This document shows, one piece after another, positions 8,476 to 16,918 of a stretch of 64,000 nt of DNA. Under the pieces are notes generated by a model. It worked only from the letters and a program-made list of their open reading frames with translations, made no database searches and had not been told where the DNA came from. How positions within the stretch are numbered: the first letter of the stretch is position 1; every line of letters starts with the position of its first letter. Source of the stretch: Acidovorax carolinensis (GTDB taxonomy: Bacteria > Pseudomonadota > Gammaproteobacteria > Burkholderiales > Burkholderiaceae_C); the NCBI RefSeq assembly GCF_002157145.1, contig NZ_CP021361.1, positions 4,053,501 through 4,117,500 on the forward strand. Reading direction: 5' to 3'. Position numbers and translations under genes: made by a program.

Positions 8476-9519
8476 TCAAACCAGCTTCTTGAGCAGCTCG
8501 ACCTTCTTGGCGTCGAACTCTTCCTGCGTGAGGATGCCCTTGGACTTGAGCTCGCCCAGCTTTTCCAGCGTGGCCATCACGTCCTCGGGCTTGACGCCTG
8601 CCGCCGCAGCAGGGGCTGCCTGCGCTGCCGTACCGCCACCTTGCAGGCCAGCCTGCAGGTTTTGCGCCAGCACCTGGCCCAGCGCCACGCCGGCGCCCAG
8701 GCCCATGGCATCGCCCGCAATGCCGCCGCCGCCACTGCCCGCGCCTTCCGCGAACTTCGGAATCGCCTGCGCCGTCTGGTACTGCATGAACTTGCCCATG
8801 TCGTTGCCGACCATGCCCATGCCGATCTTCTGGTCGAGAATTTTTTGCAGCTCTTCGGGCAGCGAGACGTTCTGCACCGTGAGGTTTTCGATCAAGAGGC
8901 CCAGCTTGGCGAAGACCGGCGCCAGCTCCTTGGTCAGCGCCTCGGCAAACATCACCTGGTTGGCCGCGAGGTCCAGAAACGGCAGGCCGCTGCCGGCAAT
9001 GGCGTTGCTGATGTTCTGCAGCACCAGGCCGCGCAACTGGCCTTCCAGGTCGGCCACGGGGTAGGAATCGCGCGTGCCCGATATTTCGGTGTGGAACAGC
9101 TTGGGGTCGGCGATGCGGAAGGCGTAATTGCCAAACGCGCGCAGGCGCACGGCGCCAAAGTCCTTGTCGCGGATGGTGATGGGCTGGGGTGTGCCCCATT
9201 TCTGGTCGATCTGCTGGCGCGTGCTGAAGAAGTAGACATCGCTCTTGAAGGGCGACTCGAAAAGCTTGTCCCAGTTCTTTAGGTAGGTCAGCACCGGCAG
9301 CGTCTGCGTGGTGAGCTTGTAGGTGCCGGGGCCGAACACGTCGGCCACCTGACCTTCGTTCACGAAGATGGCCATTTGCGACTCGCGCACCGTGAGCGAG
9401 GCACCGTTCTGGATTTCCATGTCGGCCATCGGGAAGCGCCAGGCCAGCGTGCCATCCCCCTCTTCGGTCCACTGGATGATGTCAATGAACTGTTTCTTGA
9501 TGAAGTCCATGAGGGCCAT
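8476..9519 (-). CDS. SPFH-domain (virion core protein-like) protein with C-terminal SHOCT domain
   Basis: 347 aa. The N-terminal two thirds resemble the SPFH/Band-7-like family that includes B. subtilis YdjI (FGPGTYKLTTQTLPVL; SDVYFFSTRQ; VRLRAFGNYAFRI). A Gly/Ala-rich linker (about 250-305) leads to a C-terminal SHOCT helix pair (LGELKSKGILTQEEFDAKK). There is no signal peptide or strong TM helix, so it is probably a cytoplasmic, membrane-associated oligomer. It is first in the operon with DUF4178, DUF350 and, beyond the restriction cassette, the aminopropyltransferase-like gene. Similar sets accompany PspA-like envelope-stress systems; the exact role is inference. Confidence 0.85.
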   Translation of the reverse strand: MALMDFIKKQFIDIIQWTEEGDGTLAWRFPMADMEIQNGASLTVRESQMAIFVNEGQVADVFGPGTYKLTTQTLPVLTYLKNWDKLFESPFKSDVYFFSTRQQIDQKWGTPQPITIRDKDFGAVRLRAFGNYAFRIADPKLFHTEISGTRDSYPVADLEGQLRGLVLQNISNAIAGSGLPFLDLAANQVMFAEALTKELAPVFAKLGLLIENLTVQNVSLPEELQKILDQKIGMGMVGNDMGKFMQYQTAQAIPKFAEGAGSGGGGIAGDAMGLGAGVALGQVLAQNLQAGLQGGGTAAQAAPAAAAGVKPEDVMATLEKLGELKSKGILTQEEFDAKKVELLKKLV

Positions 9520-9668
9520 GCGGTGCTCCCGGTTGTGCTAAGGGGTTGGGCAAAAAGAGCGGCCATCATAGCAACGGGGGGTGACGGCGAAAGCGGCCGG
9601 TTCGGGCCGCGCGGCAGCGCTTGATAGCGGCTATCTGCGCTTTAGGCACGATCAATTGGTCGTTTCTA

Positions 9669-9689
9669 TTGAGAATGACTACCATTTGA
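9669..9689. promoter_or_regulatory. Possible Fur-like operator upstream of DUF2061 gene
   Basis: The sequence GAGAATGACTACCATTT has a short dyad (AATG...CATT) and shares about 12 of 19 positions with the classical Fur box. It lies about 55 bp before the DUF2061 start. Weak evidence; chance is a real alternative. Confidence 0.22.
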
Positions 9690-9741
9690 CTGTGCCTGCT
9701 TTTCACCGCAGGCCCTGTTTGTTGAAGCCAAGGAGTTCGCC

Positions 9742-9990
9742 ATGTCCTTCATCCGCCGCACCGCCCGCCAGAACAAGACCATGCTGATGAAGACGGGCAG
9801 CTACTACCTCATCCACATCTGCGTGGCCGCCCTGGTGGCCTATGCCGTCACGGGCAACCTGTGGGCCTCGCTCACGCTGAGCCTGCTCGAACCCACGGTG
9901 CAGGCCGTCGCCTTCTTCTTTCATGAAAAGGCCTGGGAACGGGCCGCCCGGCGCAACGCCGGCAGCGCCGCCACACTGCAGAACGCCTGA
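9742..9990 (+). CDS. DUF2061 domain membrane protein
   Basis: 82 aa. An N-terminal basic stretch is followed by two hydrophobic helices (SYYLIHICVAALVAYAVTG at about 20-38; LWASLTLSLLEPTVQAVAFF at about 41-60) and a short polar tail with HEKAWERAARR. This matches small DUF2061 proteins (HEKxW motif), function unknown. AAGGAG lies 7 bp before the ATG, a strong ribosome site. A tiny reading frame with its own good ribosome site follows 29 bp downstream. Confidence 0.78.
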   Translation: MSFIRRTARQNKTMLMKTGSYYLIHICVAALVAYAVTGNLWASLTLSLLEPTVQAVAFFFHEKAWERAARRNAGSAATLQNA

Positions 9991-10019
9991 ACCAACCCCA
10001 CTCTTAAAGGAGCATCACC

Positions 10020-10115
10020 ATGTACCGCGTTCCCTTGCGCAGCCGCAGCACCGCCGGTCTTGCCTTTCAGCGCTGGCTGGTGCACCGCCTGGCCGGGTTG
10101 GCGTCGACCGGCTGA
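10020..10115 (+). CDS. Candidate 31-residue small protein
   Basis: The translation MYRVPLRSRSTAG...LASTG is preceded by AAAGGAG with about 7 bp spacing to the ATG, an unusually good ribosome site for this genome. It follows the DUF2061 gene by 29 bp and is followed by a terminator hairpin, so it would form a two-gene unit. The peptide is basic and amphipathic, with no recognised family. It could be a real small protein or the 5' remnant of a lost gene. Confidence 0.35.
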   Translation: MYRVPLRSRSTAGLAFQRWLVHRLAGLASTG

Positions 10116-10143
10116 AGCGCTGTTTTCGGGCCGCAGAAACAGC

Positions 10144-10167
10144 AATGCCCCGACAGGCGGGGCATTT
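10144..10167. terminator. Rho-independent-like terminator between convergent genes
   Basis: Inverted repeat AATGCCCC / GGGGCATT with a 7-nt loop, flanked by short A and T runs, so it may serve both directions between the DUF2061 unit (+) and the flagellar-rod-like gene (-). Confidence 0.6.
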
Positions 10168-10200
10168 GCGCGAAGGGGGTCTGGCTTTGCGGCGTGCGGC

Positions 10201-10506
10201 TCAGGCCTTCACGTCGAGCAGCGCGCCCATCATCTCGTCCTGTGTCTGGATGGTCTGCAGGTTGGCCTTGAACGCGTAGGTGGCTGACATCTGCTCCACG
10301 GCCTCTTTTTCCAGCGCCACGCCGTCCGCCTCTTGCTGGCGTTGCACCGTGGCGCGCACGCCCGCGCTGTCGGCCACGGCCTGCTGCGCCACCGCCTGGC
10401 GGCGGTAGCCGGGCGTGTTCATGTTGGCCACGTTGTTGGCCGAGGCATCCAGCCGCAACTGGGCGGCCTGCAGGCCCGAACTGCCAATTGAAGAAAGGGA
10501 TGCCAT
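10201..10506 (-). CDS. Small flagellar basal-body rod-family protein (orphan)
   Basis: 101 aa, starting MASLSSIGSSGLQAAQ. The N-terminal rod motif (LDASANNVANMNTPGYRR) and a C-terminal coiled segment (EKEAVEQMSATYAFKANLQ) match the two ends of FlgB/FlgC/FlgE-type proteins, but the middle is very short (FlgC is usually about 130-140 aa). The start at 10506 was chosen because the ATG follows a TAAGGCG-type ribosome site and the rod motif follows at once. No other flagellar gene is in the window, so it is an orphan whose role in rod assembly is uncertain. Confidence 0.7.
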   Translation of the reverse strand: MASLSSIGSSGLQAAQLRLDASANNVANMNTPGYRRQAVAQQAVADSAGVRATVQRQQEADGVALEKEAVEQMSATYAFKANLQTIQTQDEMMGALLDVKA

Positions 10507-10584
10507 GGAACGCCTTACAAAAAGTTGCAACAACAGACCGCATTCTGCAGCCCGCCGCGGGCTGCGCGCAAGGCCATGCGCCCA

Positions 10585-11517
10585 TCATCCATGCGCGGCC
10601 AGCAGGCATTGCGCAAACGCCTGGGCCGCGCGCGGCGGCTGGGGCGACTTGCGCAGCACGCTGACAAACTGGCAGCGGTAGAAGAACTGCGCCGGCAGCA
10701 CGGCCTGCATCTGGCCCTGGCGCTCGAAGGCTTCGGCGTAGTGGTCGGGCAGAAAACCCAGGTAGCGGCCCGAGAGGATCAGCGTGGCAATCGACTCCTG
10801 GTCGAACCCCGTGGCCTTGCGCGGCAGGCGCGCGCTGTGGCTCAGCTCCATGTTGGGCGAGTGATAGCCCAGGCCCGCAAGCTGGTAGGCGCGCAGCGAT
10901 TCCCAGGTGAGCGTGGCATGGTCGGTGCCATAGAGCGGGTGCCGTGCGCCGCAGTACAGCAGCATGGTTTCGGTGAACAGGTTGGCATAGACCAGGCTTT
11001 GCGATGCCCGGTGCGCCGGGATGATGCCCACATGAAAGCTGCCGTCGATCAGCCCGCGCTCGATGGCGGGGATGGCGGCCACATGCATTTGCAGGCTCAC
11101 ATCCGGGGCCTGCTCGGCAAACAGCGCAATCGCATCGCCGATGTGCGCCGCCGGGTTGCTGGCGGTCTTGTCGAACACCGCCACGTCGAGGCGCCCGCCC
11201 ATGCGGCGGTGGATGTCGTCGATGCTGCTGCGAAACGCATCCACCGCGCTGAGCAGGCGCAGGGTTTCGTCGTACACGCGCTGGCCTTCGGCGGTGAGGG
11301 CAAAACCCGCGCGCCCGCGCCGGCACAGCGTGAGGCCCAGGCGCGTTTCCAGGTCCTTCATGTGGCGGCTGACGGTGCTGGTGCCGATGTTCAGCTCCAG
11401 CTCGGCCGCCGACATGCCGCCGCACTCGGCCACGCTCTTGAACACCTGCAGCAGGCGCAAATCCATGTCGCTGAGCTGGCCCAGCACGGCGCGTTCACGG
11501 GGGGAAGGGACAGGCAT
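10585..11517 (-). CDS. LysR-family transcriptional regulator
   Basis: 310 aa. The N-terminal winged helix-turn-helix (MDLRLLQVFKSVAEC...GTSTVSRHMKDLETRLG, about residues 17-62) is followed by the LysR substrate-binding domain. The start could be 11517 or the MDLRLL ATG further in; the longer form is given. It is transcribed away from the TsdA-like cytochrome gene, with a 172-bp shared intergenic region (11518-11689), the classical layout for a LysR regulator and its target. The effector is unknown; a sulfur compound would fit the context. Confidence 0.85.
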   Translation of the reverse strand: MPVPSPRERAVLGQLSDMDLRLLQVFKSVAECGGMSAAELELNIGTSTVSRHMKDLETRLGLTLCRRGRAGFALTAEGQRVYDETLRLLSAVDAFRSSIDDIHRRMGGRLDVAVFDKTASNPAAHIGDAIALFAEQAPDVSLQMHVAAIPAIERGLIDGSFHVGIIPAHRASQSLVYANLFTETMLLYCGARHPLYGTDHATLTWESLRAYQLAGLGYHSPNMELSHSARLPRKATGFDQESIATLILSGRYLGFLPDHYAEAFERQGQMQAVLPAQFFYRCQFVSVLRKSPQPPRAAQAFAQCLLAAHG

Positions 11518-11689
11518 TGCGGTGATGCGGGCAAGGGAGAAACAGCCCCCGAGACTACCAGCCCGGCTGCCCGGTTTGGCGCGAACGCAATAGCCTGAAA
11601 AGGCTACCGGCTTGGCCGGAACGGGCGCTTGTTCCGTCGCCGGGCGCTCTCTAGGATGAACCCGTCCCATGAGAAAAGAGAGTAAAACC

Positions 11690-12723
11690 ATGACCACCGC
11701 CCTCCAGAAACTGCTTGCCGCCCCCGCGCTGGCGCTGCTGTGCACCGCCGCCTTTGCCGCCCCCGAGGCCCCCGCGCCCGTCAATCTGGTGGGCCGCGCC
11801 GTGCCCGAGATCGACAAGCTGCCGCCCGGCCAATACCGCGAACTGGTGCAGTACGGCCACGAGCTGACCACGCGCACCTTTGCCCACATCGGCCCCGAGG
11901 TGCAGGACGTGCGCCGCCGCCTGGCCGGCAACAACCTGGCCTGCGCCTCGTGCCACCAGCAAAACGCCACCAAGCCCTTTGCCATGCCCTGGAGCGGCGT
12001 GTCGGCCACCTTCCCGCAGTACCGGGGCGCGAGGACGACATCAGCACCGTGGAAGAGCGCGTCAACGGCTGCATGGAGCGCAGCATGAGCGGCAAGCCCC
12101 TGGCGCTGGACTCGCGCGAGATGAAGGCCTTTGTGACCTATATCTCGTTCCTGTCGCAGGGCATTCCGGTGGGTGCCACGGTGCAGGGCGCTGGCATGGT
12201 GCAAAGCAAGATGCCCAACCGGCGCGCCGACACGGTGGCGGGCGGCAAGGTGTACGAAGCCAAGTGCGCGGTGTGCCACGGCGCCGACGGCCAGGGCCTG
12301 CGTGCGGGCAAGGTGGGCGATGCCCAGGGCTACACCTTCCCGCCGCTGTGGGGCAACGACACCTTCAACAACGGTGCCGGCATGAACCGCCTGATCATGG
12401 CCACGCGCTTTATCAAGCACAACATGCCGCTGGGCGCCTCGCATGAAGCGCCGCAGCTGAGCGACGACGAGGCCTACGATGTGGCCGCGTTCATGCTCTC
12501 CAAGCCGCGCCCCACCAAGGCCAACCTGGAAGTGGACTTCCCGGCGCGCTGGAACAAGCCGGTGGATTCGGCCTTCCCGCCCTACCTGCTGGGCGCCACG
12601 CCCGACCAGCACCGCTTTGGCCCCTACCCGCCACTGGTGGAAAAGCAAAAGCAGATGGTGGAGCAGCTCAAGGCCGGCGCTGCGGCCGAACGCGCCAACG
12701 CAGCTGCCAAAAGCGCCCGTTAA
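11690..12723 (+). CDS. tsdA: TsdA-like dihaem cytochrome c (thiosulfate dehydrogenase family), frameshifted
   Basis: Signal peptide MTTALQKLLAAPALALL...AFA, then haem site CASCHQ in the first frame. The second haem site CAVCHG and the rest lie in another frame. Joining them at the G run 12024-12027 with one extra G restores FPQYRG-REDDISTVEERVN and GCMERSM. The conserved NGC cysteine is the unusual axial ligand of haem 1 in TsdA, which oxidises thiosulfate to tetrathionate (or the reverse) in the periplasm. The break is either a sequencing error or a very recent inactivation, since nothing else is degraded. It is divergent from a LysR gene and faces a TtrS/TtrR-like system, so a thiosulfate/tetrathionate module is likely. 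Confidence 0.75.
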
Positions 12724-12746
12724 ACGTCTGAAGACTTGAGGTGTTT

Positions 12747-12804
12747 TGAGGCTTCAGCGCTTGCGAAATAAGCGCTGACAGCTATCCATTAAATAGCTTA
12801 CAAA
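12747..12804. repeat. Dispersed AGCGCT-palindrome repeat copy; supplies ttrR stop codon
   Basis: Forward copy: GAGGCTTCAGCGCTTGC, then TAAGCGCTGACAGCTATCC and AAATAGCTTACAAA. It lies between the convergent tsdA-like and ttrR-like genes, and its right end contains the TAA stop of the response regulator (12798-12800). Confidence 0.72.
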
Positions 12805-13463
12805 TCCTGCGGCGGCGATGCAGGTGCGCTGCCATCGTCCAGCGCCTGCGGGTCGGCGCGCAGGATCAGGCGGGCCAGGTCGGCGGCGTGGCCGCTGCCG
12901 GTTTTCTCGGTGATGCGCTGGCGGTGCACATGCACCGTGTGGTCGCTGATGCCCAGTTGCCGCGCCACTTCCTTGTTGCTCAGGCCCAGGGCCAGCAGGC
13001 GCGCCACGTCGCGCTCGCGCGGCGACAGTCGCCCTAGCTGCTCCTGTGCAGCGGCGCGCAGCCCCTGCTGGCGCTGCGCCGCCAGGCCCGCCGCCACCGC
13101 GTGGTTCAGCGCATCCAGCAGCGCCTGCTCGCGAAAAGGCTTTTGCAGAAAGTCGATGGCGCCTGCGCGCATGGCCTGCACGGCCTGGTCGATGTCGCCG
13201 TGGCCGGTCATGAACACGATGGGAAATGCCCGCCCCAGGGCGGCCAGGCGCCGCTGCAGTTCCAGCCCGCTCATGCGCGGCATGCGGATGTCCAGCAGCA
13301 GGCAGCAGCCCTGCGGCGCGGGCGCCGGGTCGGCGTCCAGAAAATCCTGCGCCTGCGCATAGCCCACGGGCGCAAAGCCCAGCCCTTCCACCATGAACAG
13401 GGTGGAGCGCAAAAAGGCGGGGTCGTCATCGACCACATGGATGACGGGAGCGGGTGCGGTCAT
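12798..13463 (-). CDS. ttrR: FixJ/TtrR-type response regulator
   Basis: 221 aa. Receiver domain with VDDD near residues 11-14, phospho-acceptor D58 in LLLDIRMPRMSG, and conserved T and K (FMTGHGD; FLQKPF). A LuxR-type helix-turn-helix follows at about 150-205 (LSPRERDVARLLALGLSNKE; HTVHVHRQRITEKTG). Its ATG overlaps the stop of the kinase gene (ATGA), so the pair is co-translated. Assignment to TtrR rests on the PhnD-like sensor of the partner kinase and on the TsdA-like neighbour; general FixJ-family function is certain, the specific signal is inferred. Confidence 0.82.
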   Translation of the reverse strand: MTAPAPVIHVVDDDPAFLRSTLFMVEGLGFAPVGYAQAQDFLDADPAPAPQGCCLLLDIRMPRMSGLELQRRLAALGRAFPIVFMTGHGDIDQAVQAMRAGAIDFLQKPFREQALLDALNHAVAAGLAAQRQQGLRAAAQEQLGRLSPRERDVARLLALGLSNKEVARQLGISDHTVHVHRQRITEKTGSGHAADLARLILRADPQALDDGSAPASPPQDL

Positions 13464-15310
13464 GGCGCGGTTTCCTGGGGGGGCGTGGGCGGGGCCAGCG
13501 GTAGCAGCAATTCAAACACCATGCCGGGGTCGCCCGCTGCACCGGCCGGGCGGGCCTGCAGTGCGCCGCCATGCGTCTCGGCAATGCCGCGGCAGATGGC
13601 CAGGCCCAGGCCCAGGCCGTCGGGGCGGGTGGTGTAGAAGGGCTCGAACAGGCGTGCGCGCGCGGCCTCGCTCAGGGGATCGCCCTGGTCTTGCACGGCG
13701 ATCGCCAGATGGTCGCCCTGGCGTTCGATGTGGATGGTGATGGGGGCGTCGGCGCGGCCTGCGGCCCGGTGGGCGTCCAGCGCATTCTTGAGCAGGTTCA
13801 GCAGCACCTGCTGGATTTGCTGCGGGTCGCCCGGCACGCGCAGGTCCGCGCTGCCCGGCGCGCATTCCACGCGGATCGGCGGCGCCTGGCCCAGCAGGCC
13901 GCAAAACAGGGCCACCGCCTCGTGGGCCAGCACCACCGGGTCGCTGAGCGCGCGCACCGGCACCCGCTTGCGCGCCAGCGCGCGAATGCTCTCGATGACC
14001 CGCGTGGCGCGCTCGGTTTCCTGGCCGATGTCCTGCAGCGCCACGGCCAGCGCGTCCGGCGCGAGCTGGCCGCGCGCGGCGCGCCGCTGCACGCTGGCGG
14101 CATAGTTGGCAATGGTGGCCAGCGGGTGGCTGAGCTCGTGCGCCAGCGTGGCCGACAGCTCCCCCAGGATGGACAGGCGCGAAAGGTGGTCCATGGCCTC
14201 CTGGCCCTGCGCAATCTGCTGTGCCAGGCGCTCGCGCTCGCGCAGGCTGCGCGAGAGTTCGGACGTGCGGCGCTTGACCAGCAGCTCCACATGCAGCATG
14301 TAGGCCGCGCCCAGCAGCAGCACGGCCAGCGTGCCCGCCAGCAGATACCAGTAGCGGCCCAGCAGCGCCTGCGGGCGCGTGTCGCGCAAAAACGCATAGG
14401 GCTCGACCTGCAGCGCGCGCAGCACCTCGTGCACGCGCTGGTAGTCGGCCGGCACCGACCAGCGGCCGCCCTGGGCATCGGTGGGCTGGGTCAGCAGGGC
14501 CAGCAGCACGGTGCGGGCCAGCTCGGGCGGCGTGCTGGCCAGTGCGGCAAAAGCCCAGCCGGGGTACAGCGGCGTGGACGACCGGCAGGGCGCCGGCGCA
14601 TCGGGCCGCGCGCCCACCACCACCAGCGCGCCGGGGGGCACGCGGCCGGTGCGCTCCAGCTGCTCCAGCACGCAGGTGCGCAGAATGCCCGCATCGGCCC
14701 GGCCCGCCAGCACCGCATCGGCCACGCGCTGCATCGGAAAACCGGTGAACACCCGCTGCACCGCACCGGCCTCGGCGTCCAGGCCGCTTTGCAGCCATTC
14801 GTGCGCCACCAACTGGTAGCCGCCAAACGCATCTTCGGCCACCGCCGCCACGCGCTGCCCGCGCAGGGCGTCGAGCGAGGCGGCCACTGGCGTGCCCGCC
14901 CGCACCACCACGGCCGAGCCCACGGTGTGCGCGGGGTCGTCGCTTTCGGCCGTGGTCTGGGTGGCGATGCGCGTGGCGCCATGGCGCGCCTCCAGCCGCA
15001 CGTAGTGTCCGGGGTTGGTCACCACGAAATGCAGGGCCTGCTGCGCCAGCGCCGCTTCCAGCGCAACCGGGTCGAGCACTTGCAGCCGCACGCTGTGCCC
15101 CGGCAGCGCGCGCGCCAGCCCGTCGGCCAGGGGCTGCCACAGGCGCTGGGTGTCTTCGCCGTCGAGCACGGCGAGCACGCCGATGGTGATGCGGGCCGGT
15201 GCTGCAGCGGGCACGGCCTCGGCCCCGGCCAGCGGCACCGCCATCAGGCAGGCCGCCGCCAGCCCGCGCCATGCCGCGCGGGCGCATCGGAAGGGGGTGG
15301 GCCTGCGCAT
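13460..15310 (-). CDS. ttrS: TtrS-like sensor histidine kinase with PhnD-type periplasmic domain
   Basis: 616 aa. After a signal-like N-terminus comes a periplasmic substrate-binding domain of the PhnD type (about 35-300; ITIGVLAVLDGE, VVTNPGHYV, LRGQRVAAVAEDAFGGYQ), then one TM helix near 318-340 (YWYLLAGTLAVLLLGAAY). The cytoplasmic kinase core has the H-box LAHELSHPLA near 393, an N-box LLNLLKNALDA near 507 and GLGLGLAIC near 570. This layout matches the tetrathionate sensor TtrS. The closeness of a tetrathionate-forming TsdA-like enzyme supports tetrathionate or thiosulfate as the ligand, though no ttrBCA reductase genes are here. Confidence 0.8.
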   Translation of the reverse strand: MRRPTPFRCARAAWRGLAAACLMAVPLAGAEAVPAAAPARITIGVLAVLDGEDTQRLWQPLADGLARALPGHSVRLQVLDPVALEAALAQQALHFVVTNPGHYVRLEARHGATRIATQTTAESDDPAHTVGSAVVVRAGTPVAASLDALRGQRVAAVAEDAFGGYQLVAHEWLQSGLDAEAGAVQRVFTGFPMQRVADAVLAGRADAGILRTCVLEQLERTGRVPPGALVVVGARPDAPAPCRSSTPLYPGWAFAALASTPPELARTVLLALLTQPTDAQGGRWSVPADYQRVHEVLRALQVEPYAFLRDTRPQALLGRYWYLLAGTLAVLLLGAAYMLHVELLVKRRTSELSRSLRERERLAQQIAQGQEAMDHLSRLSILGELSATLAHELSHPLATIANYAASVQRRAARGQLAPDALAVALQDIGQETERATRVIESIRALARKRVPVRALSDPVVLAHEAVALFCGLLGQAPPIRVECAPGSADLRVPGDPQQIQQVLLNLLKNALDAHRAAGRADAPITIHIERQGDHLAIAVQDQGDPLSEAARARLFEPFYTTRPDGLGLGLAICRGIAETHGGALQARPAGAAGDPGMVFELLLPLAPPTPPQETAP

Positions 15311-15365
15311 GGGCGAATTGTAAGCAACGCAAGCGCCCCGGTTTTGAGGTCAAAACAGGTTGAAT

Positions 15366-15413
15366 CGCTTACAAGAATTGCGTTAACAGCTATTGTTTCA
15401 ATAGCAAATCAGG
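15366..15413. repeat. Degenerate AGCGCT-family repeat copy
   Basis: Contains GCGTTAACAGCTATTG and TTTCAATAGCAAATC, the right half of the dispersed repeat with a decayed left arm. It lies in the gap between the divergent ttrS-like and aminotransferase genes, near where their promoters must be. Confidence 0.5.
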
Positions 15414-15559
15414 TGCCATTCATGCGCGGCGGGACCGATCAATGCTTGCATAAATTCGCAAGTGAACATTGATATTGCTTTCTTTGAGCAATTGGAAACC
15501 GGGGCAACAATGGCGGCTCAGTGCCCCGGCTGGGGCCCCATCTGCATCGGAGAGACCCC

Positions 15560-16918
15560 ATGAGCTTTGCCCCCATCGACACCCCCGCCGCTGGCGCTGC
15601 ACCCCGCATGGACGCCGAGTGGCTCGACGCGCACTGGATGCCGTACACGGCCAACCGCCAGTTCAAGGCCCATCCCCGCATGATCGTGGAGGCCAGCGGC
15701 GCGTATTTCACCGACAGCGAAGGCCGCAAGATTTTTGACGGGCTCTCGGGCCTGTGGTGTTCGGGTCTGGGCCACGGCCGCCGCGAGATCGCCGAGGCCA
15801 TCGGCAAGCAGGCGATGAAGCTCGACTACGCCCCCGCCTTCCAGTTTGGCCACCCGCTGTCGTTCGAGCTGGCCAACCGCGTGAAGGAACTGACGCCTGC
15901 CGGGCTCGACTATGTGTTCTTCACCGGCTCGGGGTCTGAATCGGCCGACACCTCGCTCAAGATGGCCCGCGCCTATTGGCGCGCCAAGGGCCAGGGCACC
16001 AAGACGCGCCTGATCGGCCGCGAAAAGGGCTACCACGGCGTGAACTTTGGCGGCATCTCGGTGGGCGGCATCGTGGCCAACCGCAAGCTGTTCGGCCAGG
16101 GCGTGGAGGCCGACCACCTGCCCCACACCCAGCCGCCGGCGGGCTCGTTCCACAAGGGCATGCCGCCCACGGGCAAGGAGCTGGCCGACCGCCTGCTCGA
16201 CGTGATTGCACTGCACGACGCCTCGAACATTGCCGCCGTGATCGTGGAGCCATTTTCGGGTTCGGCCGGCGTGGTGATCCCGCCCGTGGGCTACCTGCAG
16301 CGCCTGCGCGAGATCTGCACGCAGAACAACATCCTGCTGATTTTTGACGAAGTGATCAGCGGCTTTGGCCGCTCGGGCGCGTTCACCGGCGCCGAGGCTT
16401 TTGGCGTGACACCTGACATCCTGAACTTTGCCAAGCAGGTCACCAACGGCGCGCAGCCGCTGGGCGGCGTGGTGGCCAGCAAGGAGATCTACGACACCTT
16501 CATGGCGGCGGGCGGCCCCGAGTACATGCTCGAATTTCCGCACGGCTACACCTACTCGGCCCACCCCGTGGCCTGCGCGGCGGGCATCGCGGCGCTCGAC
16601 ATCCTGCAAAAGGAAGACATGATCGGCCGCGTCAACGCCCTGGCGCCGTACTTCGAGCAGGCCGTGCACAGCCTCAAGGGCGCCAGGCATGTGGCCGACA
16701 TCCGCAACTTCGGCCTGGCCGCCGGCTTCACCATTGCGCCGCTGCCCGGCGAGCCCGCCCGCCGCCCGTACGAGATTGCGATGAACTGCTGGAAGAAGGG
16801 CTTTTACGTGCGCTACGGTGGCGACACCATCCAGCTGGCACCGCCGTTCATCAGTGAAAAGGCCGAAATCGACCGCCTGATCAATGCACTGGGTGACGCG
16901 CTGGCGGAAACAGCGTAA
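15560..16918 (+). CDS. Omega-amino acid--pyruvate aminotransferase (class III, PLP)
   Basis: 452 aa. Class III aminotransferase signature: FFTGSGSESADTSLKMARAY near residues 118-137, IIFDEV-type LLIFDEVISGFGRSG near 260, and the PLP lysine in FAKQVTNGAQPLGG near 290. It aligns best with beta-alanine/omega-amino-acid:pyruvate transaminases (MPYTANRQFKA near the start; YTYSAHPVACAAG). It probably moves an amino group from beta-alanine or diamines to pyruvate. The start at 15560 has GGAGAG 5 bp upstream. It is monocistronic and divergent from ttrS; exact substrate unproven. Confidence 0.87.
   Translation: MSFAPIDTPAAGAAPRMDAEWLDAHWMPYTANRQFKAHPRMIVEASGAYFTDSEGRKIFDGLSGLWCSGLGHGRREIAEAIGKQAMKLDYAPAFQFGHPLSFELANRVKELTPAGLDYVFFTGSGSESADTSLKMARAYWRAKGQGTKTRLIGREKGYHGVNFGGISVGGIVANRKLFGQGVEADHLPHTQPPAGSFHKGMPPTGKELADRLLDVIALHDASNIAAVIVEPFSGSAGVVIPPVGYLQRLREICTQNNILLIFDEVISGFGRSGAFTGAEAFGVTPDILNFAKQVTNGAQPLGGVVASKEIYDTFMAAGGPEYMLEFPHGYTYSAHPVACAAGIAALDILQKEDMIGRVNALAPYFEQAVHSLKGARHVADIRNFGLAAGFTIAPLPGEPARRPYEIAMNCWKKGFYVRYGGDTIQLAPPFISEKAEIDRLINALGDALAETA

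Noticed and set aside
9669..9689. Confident Fur regulation of DUF2061
   Set aside because: Kept only as a low-confidence site; the match is partial and the gene has no known iron link.
11518..12648. N-terminal extension of the LysR regulator through the tsdA-like gene
   Set aside because: The frame stays open upstream but is antisense to the cytochrome gene and is not LysR-like; the HTH begins within 20 residues of the chosen start.
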